Source of the DNA: VGBK01 sp043810615
GTDB lineage: Bacteria; Actinomycetota; Acidimicrobiia; Spongiisociales; UBA11373
Reading direction: 5' to 3'
Length of the DNA: 60,900 nt
Assembly (NCBI GenBank): GCA_043810615.1
Contig: JBDROA010000181.1
Location: 1-60,900, forward strand
Below are positions 1-11,598 of the stretch, one piece after another. The notes under the pieces are model-generated. The model worked only from the letters and a program-made list of their open reading frames with translations, had not been told where the DNA came from and searched no databases. Within the stretch, counting starts at the first letter, position 1; every line of letters begins with the position of its first letter. The position numbers and the translations under genes are program-made.

Positions 1-1
1 G

Positions 2-877
2 GTCCCGGCTCGCCTCATCAGCGAGGCGGTGCGGAAGCTGCCTCCCGGGGCGGTTGTTATCGAGGCCAGGGGAGGAGAGGTGGAGCTCACCGGCGGAGCG
101 CCGCGCTTCCGCTTCCGCGAGATGGCAGTGGCTGACTTCCCCACCGTGCCCGAGGCCGAACTCCAGGGAGGAGTGGAAGTCGCCGGAGAGGACCTCGTCC
201 AGGCACTGGGGCAGGTCATGGTGGCGGCTTCTCACGACGACGCTCGCCCGGTGCTCACCGGGGTGTACTTCGAGTCACATGAAGGAGCGCTGCGCCTCGT
301 GGCCACCGACTCGTACCGCCTGGCGCTGCGCGATGTGCCGGCAGTGCGCTCCACCATCTCGGCACTCATCCCGGCCCGGGCTTTGCGCGAGCTTCACCGC
401 ACCGTGGCTGCCAAGAAACTCCAGATGGCCGTCGGGAGCCGAGAGGCTTCCTTCGGATCGGAACGGGGCACACTGACCGTAAGGCTCATCGAGGGGACAT
501 TCCCCAACTATCGCCAGCTCCTGCCCGCCAGCTACCCGAGCCATCTCACGGTGGGCCGAGACAGTCTGCTCGAGGCCATCGGACGGGCTTCCCTGGTTGC
601 CGAGGATCACATCCCCATTCGGCTCCAGCTGCAGAGCGGCGGTGTCGAACTCAGCGTGACCCGCCAGGATGTGGGCGGAGAAACCGAGCACGTGACGGGC
701 GACTACGAGGGCGAGGACATGACCATCGCCTTCAACAGCCGCTACTTGAACGACGGCGTGGGGGCGGTCGAGGAGGATCAAGTGGTTCTCGACGTCATCG
801 ACCCGTTGAAACCGGGAGTGCTGCGCGGAGCGGAGAGCCGAGATTTCCTCTATCTGCTCATGCCCGTCCGCCTTTAG
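2..877 (+). CDS. dnaN: DNA polymerase III beta sliding clamp, 5'-truncated by window edge
   Basis: This is the processivity clamp of the replicative polymerase. Only the C-terminal 291 codons are visible, because the frame is open to base 2 and no start is needed inside the window. Recognisable clamp segments include SHDDARPVLTGV and ATDSYRLALR in the middle domain and a C-terminal YLLMPVRL, the usual end of bacterial DnaN. recF follows after 6 bases. The dnaN-recF order places the chromosome origin just upstream of this window (inference). The internal ATG-like starts after base 29 are not the true start. Confidence 0.96.
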   Translation, partial: VPARLISEAVRKLPPGAVVIEARGGEVELTGGAPRFRFREMAVADFPTVPEAELQGGVEVAGEDLVQALGQVMVAASHDDARPVLTGVYFESHEGALRLVATDSYRLALRDVPAVRSTISALIPARALRELHRTVAAKKLQMAVGSREASFGSERGTLTVRLIEGTFPNYRQLLPASYPSHLTVGRDSLLEAIGRASLVAEDHIPIRLQLQSGGVELSVTRQDVGGETEHVTGDYEGEDMTIAFNSRYLNDGVGAVEEDQVVLDVIDPLKPGVLRGAESRDFLYLLMPVRL

Positions 878-883
878 GCGGCC

Positions 884-1996
884 ATGCACCTGACCTGGCT
901 CCAATTGCGGGACTTCCGCTGCCATGAGGGGCTCGAGATGGCTCCCGGGCCGGGCGTCAACGTGCTCGTCGGGGGGAACGGGACGGGCAAGAGCAGCGTT
1001 TTGGAGGCGATCGGCTACCTGGCCACGCTTCGCTCCTTCCGCCGGGCGCCTGAAGCGGCGCTGGTGCGGGTGGGAGCGGAGACGGCCGTAGTGCGCGGCG
1101 AGTTCACCGGTGAGGCGGGGACGGTGCGAGTGGAAGTCGAAGTCCCCCGGCAGGGCCGCCAGCGCGTGCAGATCGACGGCAAACGCGCCTCGGGCCGGGC
1201 TGAAGTGGCCGCCCGCGTGGCCCTGGTGGCTTTCCTGCCCGACGACCTGGATCTGGTGAAGCGGGGCCCTGCCTATCGCCGGGAGTTCGTCGACGACCTG
1301 GCGGTGCAGTTGTGGCCGGGGTCCGCGGCGGACCAGCAAGAGTACGAGAGGGCCTTACGCCAGCGCAACGCTCTCCTACGGCGGGAGGGGCGGCGCGCCG
1401 ACCCCATGACGCTCGAGGTGTGGGACGAGCGCCTGGCCGTGTTGGGGGCTGGGGTGGTGCACCGGCGGCTCCAGGCCTTGGGAGCGGTAGCGAGCGGCGT
1501 CGAGGCGCTCTGCCGCCGCCTGGGAGGCGGGGGAGAGGCCTTCGCCTGGCAGTACCTGGGGTTCCGGATCGGCACGGTGGAGCCCCAGGAGACGCCGGCG
1601 GCTCTGCAGGGACGCCTGGCCGACGCGGTGGCGAAGTCCCGCGAAGAGGACCTGGACCGCCGCACCACCACGGTGGGCCCGCATCGCGACGAAGTGGCCC
1701 TGTTGGCCGCCGGACGCGATCTGCGGACCCGGGCGAGCCAGGGGGAGCAGCGCACCGTGGCGCTGGCGCTGCGCCTGGCCGCTTTCGACCTGCTCGCCGA
1801 GCGGCGGCGCTCGGCCCCGGTCCTGGTCCTCGACGACGTGTTCTCGGAGCTCGACGGCGAACGCCGCGCCCGCCTGGTGGAGCGCCTGCCCCAGGGCCAG
1901 GTGTTCGTCTCCACGGCGCACGGCGAAGACGTGCCCGCGGGAGGCTTGCGCTGGGTCGTGGAACCGGGCATGGTGCGAGCCGAGGTGGAGACGTGA
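884..1996 (+). CDS. recF: DNA replication and repair protein RecF
   Basis: RecF is an SMC-like ATPase that helps load RecA at single-strand gaps. The 370-residue length is normal. Walker A is GGNGTGKS at residues 30-37, the ABC signature region is ASQGEQRT near residue 285, and Walker B is VLVLDDVFSELD near residue 315. The start is the ATG 6 bases after dnaN. The stop overlaps the GTG of the next gene by four bases, indicating translational coupling within the dnaN-recF-dciA unit. Confidence 0.96.
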   Translation: MHLTWLQLRDFRCHEGLEMAPGPGVNVLVGGNGTGKSSVLEAIGYLATLRSFRRAPEAALVRVGAETAVVRGEFTGEAGTVRVEVEVPRQGRQRVQIDGKRASGRAEVAARVALVAFLPDDLDLVKRGPAYRREFVDDLAVQLWPGSAADQQEYERALRQRNALLRREGRRADPMTLEVWDERLAVLGAGVVHRRLQALGAVASGVEALCRRLGGGGEAFAWQYLGFRIGTVEPQETPAALQGRLADAVAKSREEDLDRRTTTVGPHRDEVALLAAGRDLRTRASQGEQRTVALALRLAAFDLLAERRRSAPVLVLDDVFSELDGERRARLVERLPQGQVFVSTAHGEDVPAGGLRWVVEPGMVRAEVET

Positions 1997-2301
1997 GCGA
2001 CCTGCAGCGCATCGGAGACGACCTGGAGACGGTGTTGCGCCGCCTCGGCCTGCCGGCCCCCGGGGTGCTCGAGCGCCTGGTCGACGACTGGGCCCGGGTG
2101 GCCGGGGAGCCCTGGGCCGGGCGGGCCGCGCCGGTGAACCTGCACCGGGGGGTCCTGGTGGTCGAGGTGGCCGACGGCACCACTGCCAGCCTGCTCAAGT
2201 ACCAGGTGAACGGCCTCTTGGAGCGTCTCGAGCAGGGTCTGGGGGCCCGTCTGGTGGAGACGGTGCGCCTCCGGGTCCGGAGCGCGAAAAAGGGCCTCTG
2301 A
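1993..2301 (+). CDS. DUF721 / DciA-like protein
   Basis: A 102-residue protein of the DUF721 family, the family that contains the DciA helicase operator, and a standard occupant of the recF-gyrB gap in actinobacteria. The sequence shows the typical start LQRIGDDLETVLRRLGLP, then DDWARVAGEPWAGRAAPV and a beta-rich stretch GVLVVEVADGTTASLL. I chose GTG 1993 because it overlaps the recF stop (GTGA) and gives the expected domain size. A much longer reading frame upstream in the same phase lies over recF and is not real. Confidence 0.88.
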   Translation: MSDLQRIGDDLETVLRRLGLPAPGVLERLVDDWARVAGEPWAGRAAPVNLHRGVLVVEVADGTTASLLKYQVNGLLERLEQGLGARLVETVRLRVRSAKKGL

Positions 2302-2349
2302 CCTGGGCATTCGGCACGCGGGATCGGTCGGGATGTCTCCCCCGGCGGC

Positions 2350-2355
2350 TATACT
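2350..2355 (+). promoter_or_regulatory. Probable -10 box of the gyrB promoter
   Basis: TATACT matches the sigma-70/SigA -10 consensus at five of six positions and sits in the 149-base gap between dciA and gyrB. It would give a leader of about 90 bases before the gyrB GTG at 2451. No convincing -35 hexamer lies 16-18 bases upstream. Confidence 0.5.
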
Positions 2356-2450
2356 TACAGCATTGTCGGCGGCCTTGCTTCGAAGCCCGTGGCGAGGCCG
2401 GGGCGGGGGCACCGGCCGCCCGCCCGCCCGCCCCGGTGACGAGGAGCTTT

Positions 2451-4367
2451 GTGGCCACCAGACGCGCTAACGGTTCATACGAAGCCAAGGACATTCAGGT
2501 CCTCGAAGGCCTCGAGGCGGTGCGCCGCCGTCCCGCCATGTACATCGGCAGCACCGGCCCGCGCGGCCTGCACCACCTGATCTGGGAGGTGGTCGACAAC
2601 TCGGTGGACGAGGCCATGGCCGGGTTCTGCAGCCGCATCGACGTGACCCTGCTCGCCGACGGCGGCATCCGGGTCAAAGATGACGGACGAGGCATCCCGG
2701 TCGGCAACCACGCCAAGACGCGCCAGTCGGCCCTCACCACGGTCCTCACCACTCTCCACGCCGGTGGCAAGTTCGACTCGGGCGCGTACACCGTGTCCGG
2801 GGGCCTGCATGGGGTGGGGGTCTCGGTGGTGAACGCCCTCTCCCGGCGCCTCGAAGTCGAGGTGGCGCGGGAAGGCTTCCTGTGGCAGCAGGCCTACGAG
2901 ATGGGCGTCGCGGTCACCAAGGTCACCAAGGGCAAGCCGGCGCGCCGTACCGGGACCACCGTCACCTTCTGGCCGTCGCCGGCGGTCTTCACCGAGACCA
3001 CCGAGTTCAACTACCCCACCGTCTCCGGCCGGATGCGCGAGATGGCCTTCCTCAACAAGGGCCTCGAGATCGCCCTGGTCGACGAACGCGGCGAGGGCGC
3101 CAAGGACTCGTTTCGGTACAGCGGCGGCCTGGTCGACTTCGTGCGCTACCTCAACGCCAAGCGTGAGCCGCTGCACGCCCACGTGATCAGCCTCGAGGAG
3201 CTCAGCAGCGACGTCGAGATGGACGCGGCCCTGCAGTGGAACGCCGGGTACACCGAGACGGTGCTCACCTTCGCCAACAACATCAACACTCACGAAGGGG
3301 GCACTCACGAGGAGGGCTTCCGGCGCGCCCTCACCCGGGCCATCAACGAGTTCGCCCGCGAGAAGGGCCTCCTCAAGGAGAAGGACGAGAACCTGCTGGG
3401 GGAGGACATCCGAGAGGGGCTCACCGCCGTGGTGGCGGTGCGGGTGCGGCACCCCCAGTTCGAAGGCCAGACCAAGACCAAGCTGGGCAACACCGACGTG
3501 CGCTCCTTCGTCGAGGTGGCTCTCAACCGGCTGCTGCCCGAATGGCTGAGCCGTCACCCCGGCGAGGGCCGGGCCATCGTCGACAAGTGCAGCACCGCCG
3601 CCCGGGCCCGCATGGCGGCACGCGCCGCCCGCGACCTCACCCGGCGTAAGAGCCTGCTCGAGTCCACCGGCCTGCCGGGGAAGCTGGCCGACTGCTCGTC
3701 GCGCGACCCAAAGGCCAGCGAGTTGTTCATCGTCGAGGGCGACTCCGCCGGCGGCTCGGCCAAGCAGGCTCGCAACAGCGAGTTTCAGGCCATCCTGCCC
3801 ATTCGGGGCAAGATCATCAACGTCGAGAAGGCCCGCCTCGCGCGGGTGCTGCAGAACAACGAGATCCAGGCTCTGATCACTGCCATCGGCACCGGCATCG
3901 GCGAGGACTTCGCCATCGAGCGGGCCCGTTACCACAAGGTGGTGATCCTCACCGACGCCGACGTCGACGGCGCCCACATCCGCACTCTGCTGCTCACCTT
4001 CTTCTTCCGCCACATGCGCGAGCTCATTGAGGCGGGGTACATGTACATCGCCCAACCGCCCCTCTACCTGGTGAAGGCGGGCAAGGAAGCGGCCTACGCC
4101 TACTCCGACCGCCAACTCGAGGAGATCAAGGGCGGGCTCGAGGGGAGGAGGCCGGTCATCCAGCGTTACAAGGGCCTCGGCGAAATGAACGCCGGCCAGT
4201 TGTGGGATACCACCATGGACCCCGACGCCCGGGTGCTGCTCCGGGTCGGCCTCGACGACGAGGCCATTGCCGACGACGTGTTCACCACCCTCATGGGCGA
4301 CGACGTCGAGGCGCGCCGCACCTTCATCCAGCAGAACGCCCGCGACGTCCGCTTCCTGGACATCTGA
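2451..4367 (+). CDS. gyrB: DNA gyrase subunit B
   Basis: ATPase and TOPRIM subunit of type II topoisomerase. The GHKL ATPase motifs are EVVDNSVDEAMAG, DDGRGIPV and GGLHGVGVSVVNALS. The TOPRIM motifs are IVEGDSAGGSAKQAR and LTDADVDGAHIRTLL. The C terminus has RYKGLGEMN and ends RDVRFLDI, as in standard GyrB. GTG 2451 is preferred because GAGGAG lies four bases upstream; an alternative GTG at 2436 in the same frame lacks a ribosome site. This gives 638 residues. gyrA follows after 4 bases, so the two subunits are co-transcribed. Confidence 0.96.
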   Translation: MATRRANGSYEAKDIQVLEGLEAVRRRPAMYIGSTGPRGLHHLIWEVVDNSVDEAMAGFCSRIDVTLLADGGIRVKDDGRGIPVGNHAKTRQSALTTVLTTLHAGGKFDSGAYTVSGGLHGVGVSVVNALSRRLEVEVAREGFLWQQAYEMGVAVTKVTKGKPARRTGTTVTFWPSPAVFTETTEFNYPTVSGRMREMAFLNKGLEIALVDERGEGAKDSFRYSGGLVDFVRYLNAKREPLHAHVISLEELSSDVEMDAALQWNAGYTETVLTFANNINTHEGGTHEEGFRRALTRAINEFAREKGLLKEKDENLLGEDIREGLTAVVAVRVRHPQFEGQTKTKLGNTDVRSFVEVALNRLLPEWLSRHPGEGRAIVDKCSTAARARMAARAARDLTRRKSLLESTGLPGKLADCSSRDPKASELFIVEGDSAGGSAKQARNSEFQAILPIRGKIINVEKARLARVLQNNEIQALITAIGTGIGEDFAIERARYHKVVILTDADVDGAHIRTLLLTFFFRHMRELIEAGYMYIAQPPLYLVKAGKEAAYAYSDRQLEEIKGGLEGRRPVIQRYKGLGEMNAGQLWDTTMDPDARVLLRVGLDDEAIADDVFTTLMGDDVEARRTFIQQNARDVRFLDI

Positions 4368-4371
4368 CCCC

Positions 4372-6816
<2,445 letters not shown>

Positions 6817-6908
6817 CCGGGGCGTCCCGCTCCGCTCCGGGACCGGGGGGCAAAGCTACTGGTGAAGGGGGCCCACCGGTACACTGCCGAGCGTCGCCGA
6901 ATAGCCAG

Positions 6909-7487
6909 GTGCGCATGCCGGTGCAGCGAGTCCGGCGGGTGATCCGCAAGATCGACCCGTGGACCGTCCTCAAGGTGTCCCTCGTCTTCAACGCCATCAT
7001 GGCGTTGGTGACGGTGCTGGGCCTGGTGGTCTTCTGGTCGGTGTTCGTCAACGCCGGCATCCCCGACCGCGTCAACGACCTGGCCCTCACCATAGGCATC
7101 GAGAACGGGATCGCCTTCGATGGGGCGGTCTACTTCCGCATCATGGTGCTGCTGGGCCTCGTGGGCACCATCCTGATGACCGGCCTCTTCACTCTGGGGG
7201 CGGTGGTCTACAACCTGATCTCCGACCTGGTGGGCGGGGTGGAGTTCGTGGTGCTCGCGGAGACCAGTTCCTCCGTGCCGGCCTCGCGGCGGGTGCACCT
7301 GCCGGTGACGGTGGCCCCGGCGGGCGAGGCCACGGGTCGCGGCGTGCGGTCTCTGCCCAAGGTGGCCCCACTGGTGCCCCCCCTAGCGCCCGGCGACGGG
7401 GAGGCCACCCGGGTGCCCGGCGGCCCGGCGGCCCCGCGTGTGCCCCTCCCGGGGGCCGGCGAGGCCACTCGCCAGACCGGCACCTGA
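6909..7487 (+). CDS. DUF3566 transmembrane protein
   Basis: Small membrane protein of the family that follows gyrA in many actinobacteria. It has two hydrophobic segments, around residues 21-45 (VSLVFNAIMALVTVLGLVVF) and 75-105 (RIMVLLGLVGTILMTGLFTL), and ends the conserved part at NLISDLVGGVEFVVL. The last ~80 residues are Pro/Ala/Gly-rich and low complexity, longer than in many relatives. GTG 6909 is the listed start; ATG 6915 two codons later is equally plausible. The function is not established. Confidence 0.85.
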   Translation: MRMPVQRVRRVIRKIDPWTVLKVSLVFNAIMALVTVLGLVVFWSVFVNAGIPDRVNDLALTIGIENGIAFDGAVYFRIMVLLGLVGTILMTGLFTLGAVVYNLISDLVGGVEFVVLAETSSSVPASRRVHLPVTVAPAGEATGRGVRSLPKVAPLVPPLAPGDGEATRVPGGPAAPRVPLPGAGEATRQTGT

Positions 7488-7545
7488 GGGAACCGCTCTC
7501 GCGCGGGCGGGGCCGCGGCGTCCCGCCCGAAGGGAAGGGCCCGGG

Positions 7546-8319
7546 TCAGTCGCGCCGGCCCACGCCGGCGACTTCCAGACCCACCCCGAGGCACGCGTCC
7601 AGGTAGGCGGCGGCCACCTCGCCGGGCCGGCAGGCTCCGGGCGGGGCCTCACCGCGGGTCAGCACCAGCGCTCCGGCAGCGAGAGCGATGGCTTCCAGGT
7701 GACGCCGGTCGTCGGCCACGGCCACCAGGCGCTCCTCACGCTTCCTGCCGGTGCCCACCGTCACCCGGGCCAGGGCGCCGGCCCAGGGCCCCTCGACCGG
7801 GACTTCGGCCCGGGTCGTAGTGGCCGCATCCCCCCCGTGCGGGGAGAGCCGGGTGCCCCAGCGCGCTCCGACCGGGTCGGGGAAGGGCACGGCCACCTCG
7901 CGCCGCTCCGGCTTCCCCTCCCGGGTCCAGGCCACTAGCAGTGCCCCGGGCGCGGCCGTTCGGCCGGAGGCCCGGTGCGCCAGAGCTTCGGCCAGGCCGG
8001 GCAGGGAGGCGGCCACGAGCAGGGAACGGCCGATGGCGGCGAAGCGCTCGGCCAGGGCGGGGTGGGGAGTGACGTCGGCGGCGAGCACGCACGACAGCCC
8101 GTCCTCGAGGGCGAGGGCGGCCAGGTCGAAGGGAGCAACGGTGTCGTCGCTCGCCAGCACGGCGAAGCCGGCCAGGTCGGTGATGGCCATGGCGCGCCGT
8201 TCCTCGGTGGCGGCGCTGCGGCGGCCGTAGACGCCCAGGGCTTCGAGGCCGGGCTCGGCCAGCAGGATGCGCCCGGCGCGATGGCCGGTCTCGCCGGTGG
8301 GGTGCAGAGCGAGGCGCAC
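7546..8319 (-). CDS. Conserved hypothetical protein, Rossmann-like N terminus
   Basis: A 257-residue protein I do not recognise. The N terminus (MRLALHPTGETGHRAGRILL, then GLEALGVYGRR) has the strand-turn-helix look of an NAD(P)-binding fold, though the glycine pattern is not canonical. It has no signal peptide and no membrane segment. A 43-residue putative membrane peptide gene lies 8 bases upstream on the same strand and may be co-transcribed. It could be a saccharopine- or Gfo/Idh-like oxidoreductase relative; that is a guess from fold appearance only. Confidence 0.65.
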   Translation of the reverse strand: MRLALHPTGETGHRAGRILLAEPGLEALGVYGRRSAATEERRAMAITDLAGFAVLASDDTVAPFDLAALALEDGLSCVLAADVTPHPALAERFAAIGRSLLVAASLPGLAEALAHRASGRTAAPGALLVAWTREGKPERREVAVPFPDPVGARWGTRLSPHGGDAATTTRAEVPVEGPWAGALARVTVGTGRKREERLVAVADDRRHLEAIALAAGALVLTRGEAPPGACRPGEVAAAYLDACLGVGLEVAGVGRRD

Positions 8320-8327
8320 GGCGCGGG

Positions 8328-8459
8328 TCAGCCCTCCAGCGGCTGCCAGGTGCCGGGGGCGGGGGCGGGACGGCGGCGCCGGCGGGTGGCGAGAGCCGCG
8401 GCCAGGGCCAAAGCCACCAGGGCGCCGCCTGCCAGGGCCCGGCGGAGGTCGGCGGTCAC
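8328..8459 (-). CDS. Putative small membrane protein (43 residues)
   Basis: A short frame starting GTG at 8459 encodes one hydrophobic helix (ALAGGALVALALAAALA) followed by TRRRRR, giving a clear membrane anchor with a positive cytoplasmic edge. It stops 8 bases before the start of the hypothetical protein at 8319, as operon partners do. No good ribosome site is visible and it has no recognised family, so it could be a chance frame. Confidence 0.4.
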   Translation of the reverse strand: MTADLRRALAGGALVALALAAALATRRRRRPAPAPGTWQPLEG

Positions 8460-8562
8460 AGCAGCAGTGTAGAGAGGGGTGCTACCGGGCGGGGACGACA
8501 TGCGACGACCGGCGCGGGTGTCGGGAGCGCTGGCGGGCCGTGCCGGGGCCCAGAGACGCCGC

Positions 8563-8568
8563 TAGCAT
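8563..8568 (+). promoter_or_regulatory. Possible -10 box for the btuFCD transcript
   Basis: TAGCAT lies about 7 bases before where the cobalamin riboswitch aptamer should begin. No clear -35 box is seen; the placement relative to the riboswitch is the main support. Confidence 0.35.
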
Positions 8569-8574
8569 GCGGCC

Positions 8575-8735
8575 GTCCGGCATGAGGCCGGGTGACTCGG
8601 CGGCTCCCAAGCGAGGGACGCAAGAGCGAAGTCCGGTTCGACTCCGGCGCTGTTCCCGCAACTGTGAAGCCCCGAGGTGGGACGAGTCAGGTCGCCTGCC
8701 GCCGGGTCGGATGTGGACGCTCTCGGAGGAAGGGT
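8575..8735 (+). promoter_or_regulatory. Cobalamin (vitamin B12) riboswitch
   Basis: The segment has the ordered conserved parts of a B12 aptamer. These are AGCGAAGTCCGGT with its partner ACTCCGG, then GCTGTTCCCGCAACTGTGA near 8649-8667, and a B12-box-like GTCAGGTCGCCTGCC at 8686-8700. It lies directly upstream of btuF, whose product imports B12, which fits repression of import when cobalamin is abundant (known family behaviour). The GTG of btuF is about 90 bases beyond the B12 box, so control of translation or of termination is possible. Exact ends are approximate. Confidence 0.88.
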
Positions 8736-8789
8736 GACCTGCCGGCCGCGGCCCCAAGCCCCTCCTCCCCGATCGATGGGGAGGCGCGC

Positions 8790-9719
8790 GTGAAGCGAGT
8801 TCGTACCGCGCCCTGGGTGGCGCTCGTCCTGTCGATGCTGGTGCTGGCTGCAGCCTGCGGTGGTGACTCCGGGGGCGCCGTTATCACGGCGGCACCGGGC
8901 GGGGGTTTCCCCGTCGAGGTTGCCGGCACCCTGATCCCGGCGGCGCCGCAGCGCATCGTGTCGGCCTCGGCCTCGCACACCGAGATCCTCTACGCCCTGG
9001 GGGCGGGGGAGCGGGTGGTGGCCACCGACCAGTTCTCCAACTTCCCCCCCGAGGCGGACGCCACCCCCAAGCTGGATGCCTTCAACCTGGGGGTGGAGGC
9101 GGTGGCGGCCCTGGGCCCCGACCTGGTGGTGCTCTCCTACGACCCGGGCGACCTGTGCGCCGGCCTGGCCGCTCTGGGCATCCCCACCCTGCTCTTCGCC
9201 CCGCCACTGACCCTGGAGGACGCCTACGGGCAGATGAGGTCCCTGGGCGCGGCCACCGGACTGGAGGCCGAGGCGGCAGTGCTGGTGGCCGCGGTCGGCG
9301 CCGATGTGGAACGCCTCGTCTCCACCGTGGCCGATGGAGGCAGCCCCCTCACCTACTACTACGAACTGGACCCCACGCTCTACAGCCTCACCTCGGGGAC
9401 CTTCGTGGGCGGCCTCTTCGCTCTCCTGGGCATGGAGAACATCGCCGACCGGGCCGACGGCGCCGGCACCGGCTATCCGCAACTCAGCGCGGAGTTCATC
9501 CTGGCCGCCGACCCGGACCTCATCTTCCTGGCCGATACGAAGTGCTGCGGCCAGTCGGCGGCGACGGTGGCGGCCCGCCCCGGTTGGGCCGGTTTGCAGG
9601 CCGTGGCCGGAGGGAGGGTGGTGGCTCTCGACGACGACGTCGCCTCGCGCTGGGGGCCGCGCCTGGTTGATCTGCTGACCGTGGTGGCCGGCGCCGTGTC
9701 GGCCGGGGGCGTCGGATGA
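8790..9719 (+). CDS. btuF: Vitamin B12 ABC transporter substrate-binding lipoprotein
   Basis: Periplasm-side binding protein of a class II ABC importer, 309 residues. GTG 8790 has GGGGAG six bases upstream and begins a lipoprotein signal with lipobox LAAAC. The reading frame extends upstream through the riboswitch, but that part is not coding. The TroA/BtuF fold is indicated by RIVSASASHTEILYALGAG, then DLVVLSYDP and DLIFLADTKCCGQS. The riboswitch and the coupled permease and ATPase genes point to cobalamin rather than iron-siderophore uptake. The stop overlaps the btuC start (ATGA). Confidence 0.88.
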   Translation: MKRVRTAPWVALVLSMLVLAAACGGDSGGAVITAAPGGGFPVEVAGTLIPAAPQRIVSASASHTEILYALGAGERVVATDQFSNFPPEADATPKLDAFNLGVEAVAALGPDLVVLSYDPGDLCAGLAALGIPTLLFAPPLTLEDAYGQMRSLGAATGLEAEAAVLVAAVGADVERLVSTVADGGSPLTYYYELDPTLYSLTSGTFVGGLFALLGMENIADRADGAGTGYPQLSAEFILAADPDLIFLADTKCCGQSAATVAARPGWAGLQAVAGGRVVALDDDVASRWGPRLVDLLTVVAGAVSAGGVG

Positions 9720-10756
9720 CCCGCGGCCGCCCACTGCGGCGCCTCTCGCCGCTTGCGGTGGGAGTGGCCCTGATGCTGCTCCTGGGAGCGCTGGTGGCCG
9801 GACTGCTGGTAGGGGCGGTGGGACTGGCCCCCGGGGCGGTGCTGGCCGAGGTGGCCGACCGCCTCCCGTTCGTCTCGATCGATTCGGGGTTGGGGGAGCG
9901 GGAGGCGGCCATCGTCTGGGAACTGCGCCTGCCGCGCGTGGTGCTCGCCGCGCTGGTCGGGGCCACGCTGGCGGCGGCGGGGGCCGCCTATCAGGGGGTG
10001 TTCCGCAACCCACTGGCCGACCCTTACCTGCTCGGGGTGGCCGCCGGGGCCGGCCTGGGGGCCACGGCGGCCATCGTCACTGCGGGGGCCGCCTCCGCTC
10101 TTCTGCCGGCAGCAGCGTTCGCCGGGGCGGTGGCCGCCGTGCTCCTCACCTACGCCCTGGGAGGCGCCACCGGCGGCGGCCGGGCGGGGACCACCCTGGT
10201 GCTGGCCGGCGTAGCCGTAGCCGCCTTCTTCACCGCGGTCCAGACCTTCGTGCAGCAACGCCATGCCGACACGGTGCGCGAGGTGTACTCGTGGATCCTG
10301 GGCCGGCTGAGCACGGTGGGGTGGTCCGAGGTGGGCCTCCTGGCCCCCTACGCCGCGGTGTCGCTCGTGCTGCTGCTGCTGCACCGTCGCCTCCTCGACG
10401 TGCTGGCAGTGGGGGAGGAGGAGGCGGAAACGCTGGGGGTGAGCACCGCCCGGGTCCGCCTGGTGGTGGTGGCCGCAGCCACCCTGGGCACGGCAGCGGC
10501 GGTGGCGGTCAGCGGGTTGATCGGCTTCGTGGGCATCGTGGTGCCCCACGCCGTGCGCCTCCTGGCGGGGAGCAGCTACCGGGTGATCCTGCCGCTGTCG
10601 GTCCTGGGAGGGGCGGCCTTCCTGGTGCTGGCCGACCTGGGGGCGCGCACTCTGGTCTCCCCGGCCGAGGTGCCCCTCGGGGTGATCACCGCCTTCGTCG
10701 GTGCTCCCTTCTTCGCCGTCGTGCTGCGCTCCAGCCGCCGGGGGTGGGGGCCGTGA
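9716..10756 (+). CDS. btuC: FecCD-family permease of B12 ABC transporter
   Basis: Inner-membrane channel of the B12 importer, 346 residues with about ten hydrophobic segments. Family hallmarks are the first helix (MLLLGALVAGLLVGAVGL), ELRLPRVVLAALVGATLAAAG, the NPLADPYLLGV motif that contacts the ATPase, and the late GLIGFVGIVVPHAVRL. The ATG overlaps the btuF stop and the stop overlaps the btuD GTG, so all three genes are translationally coupled under the riboswitch. Confidence 0.93.
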   Translation: MTRGRPLRRLSPLAVGVALMLLLGALVAGLLVGAVGLAPGAVLAEVADRLPFVSIDSGLGEREAAIVWELRLPRVVLAALVGATLAAAGAAYQGVFRNPLADPYLLGVAAGAGLGATAAIVTAGAASALLPAAAFAGAVAAVLLTYALGGATGGGRAGTTLVLAGVAVAAFFTAVQTFVQQRHADTVREVYSWILGRLSTVGWSEVGLLAPYAAVSLVLLLLHRRLLDVLAVGEEEAETLGVSTARVRLVVVAAATLGTAAAVAVSGLIGFVGIVVPHAVRLLAGSSYRVILPLSVLGGAAFLVLADLGARTLVSPAEVPLGVITAFVGAPFFAVVLRSSRRGWGP

Positions 10757-11547
10757 GCGGCATCACCGCCCACGGGGTCGGGGTGCGCTACGACGGCCGG
10801 GTAGCGCTCGAGGGGGTGGACCTCGCCGTGGCGGCCGGGGAGTGGGTGGCACTGGTGGGTCCCAACGGGGCGGGCAAGACGTCTCTGCTGCGGGCCCGGG
10901 CCGGGACCGTGCCGTCGGCCGGCACGGTGGCGGTGGGAGGGCGGCCCCGCCGTGGCACGCCGCGGCGGCGCTGGGCCCGCCTGGTGGCGGCGGTGGCGCA
11001 GCATCCGGTGCTCCCCGCCGCGATGACCGCCGCCGAGTACGTACTGCTCGGACGCACCCCGCACCTGGGCTACCTGGCGGCGGAAGGCCCCGCCGACGTG
11101 GCCGCCGCGCTGGCCGCCCTGGAGCGCCTCGATGCCGGCGCCCTGGCCTCCCGGCCGCTCGGCAGCCTGTCGGGGGGGGAACGCCAGCGGGTAGTGCTGG
11201 CCCGGGCCCTGGCCCAGGACCCCGAGGTGCTGCTGCTCGACGAGCCGACGGCCTCCTTGGACATCGGCCACCAGCAGCAGGTGCTCGACCTGGTCGAGGG
11301 CCTGCGGCGGGAGCGAGGCATCGCCGTGGTGACGGCTCTACACGACCTCACTCTGGCGGCCCAGTACGCCGACCGGCTCGTCCTGCTCGACGGGGGGCGG
11401 GTGGTGGCCGACGGGGAGGCCGCCGCCGTGCTGACCCTCGAGACACTGGCGCGCTTCTCCGGGGCGCGGGTCGCCCTGCTGCGGGGGCCCGACGACGAGA
11501 TCGTGGTGGCCCCGCGGCGGTGGGCGGGCGATCCCGGCGGCGGTTGA
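10753..11547 (+). CDS. btuD: B12 ABC transporter ATP-binding protein
   Basis: ATPase driving the BtuC channel, 264 residues from GTG 10753 (GTGA overlap with btuC). Walker A is GPNGAGKTS, the signature is LSGGERQR, Walker B is VLLLDEPTASLD and the switch histidine is in TALHDLTLA. A longer frame that starts inside btuC in the same phase is not real. It is the last gene of the riboswitch-controlled unit. Confidence 0.93.
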   Translation: MSGITAHGVGVRYDGRVALEGVDLAVAAGEWVALVGPNGAGKTSLLRARAGTVPSAGTVAVGGRPRRGTPRRRWARLVAAVAQHPVLPAAMTAAEYVLLGRTPHLGYLAAEGPADVAAALAALERLDAGALASRPLGSLSGGERQRVVLARALAQDPEVLLLDEPTASLDIGHQQQVLDLVEGLRRERGIAVVTALHDLTLAAQYADRLVLLDGGRVVADGEAAAVLTLETLARFSGARVALLRGPDDEIVVAPRRWAGDPGGG

Positions 11548-11598
11548 GCCCCGGATCCCTGCCCCGCAGTGCCTTGGTTGCGGCACAGTGGAAACGAC

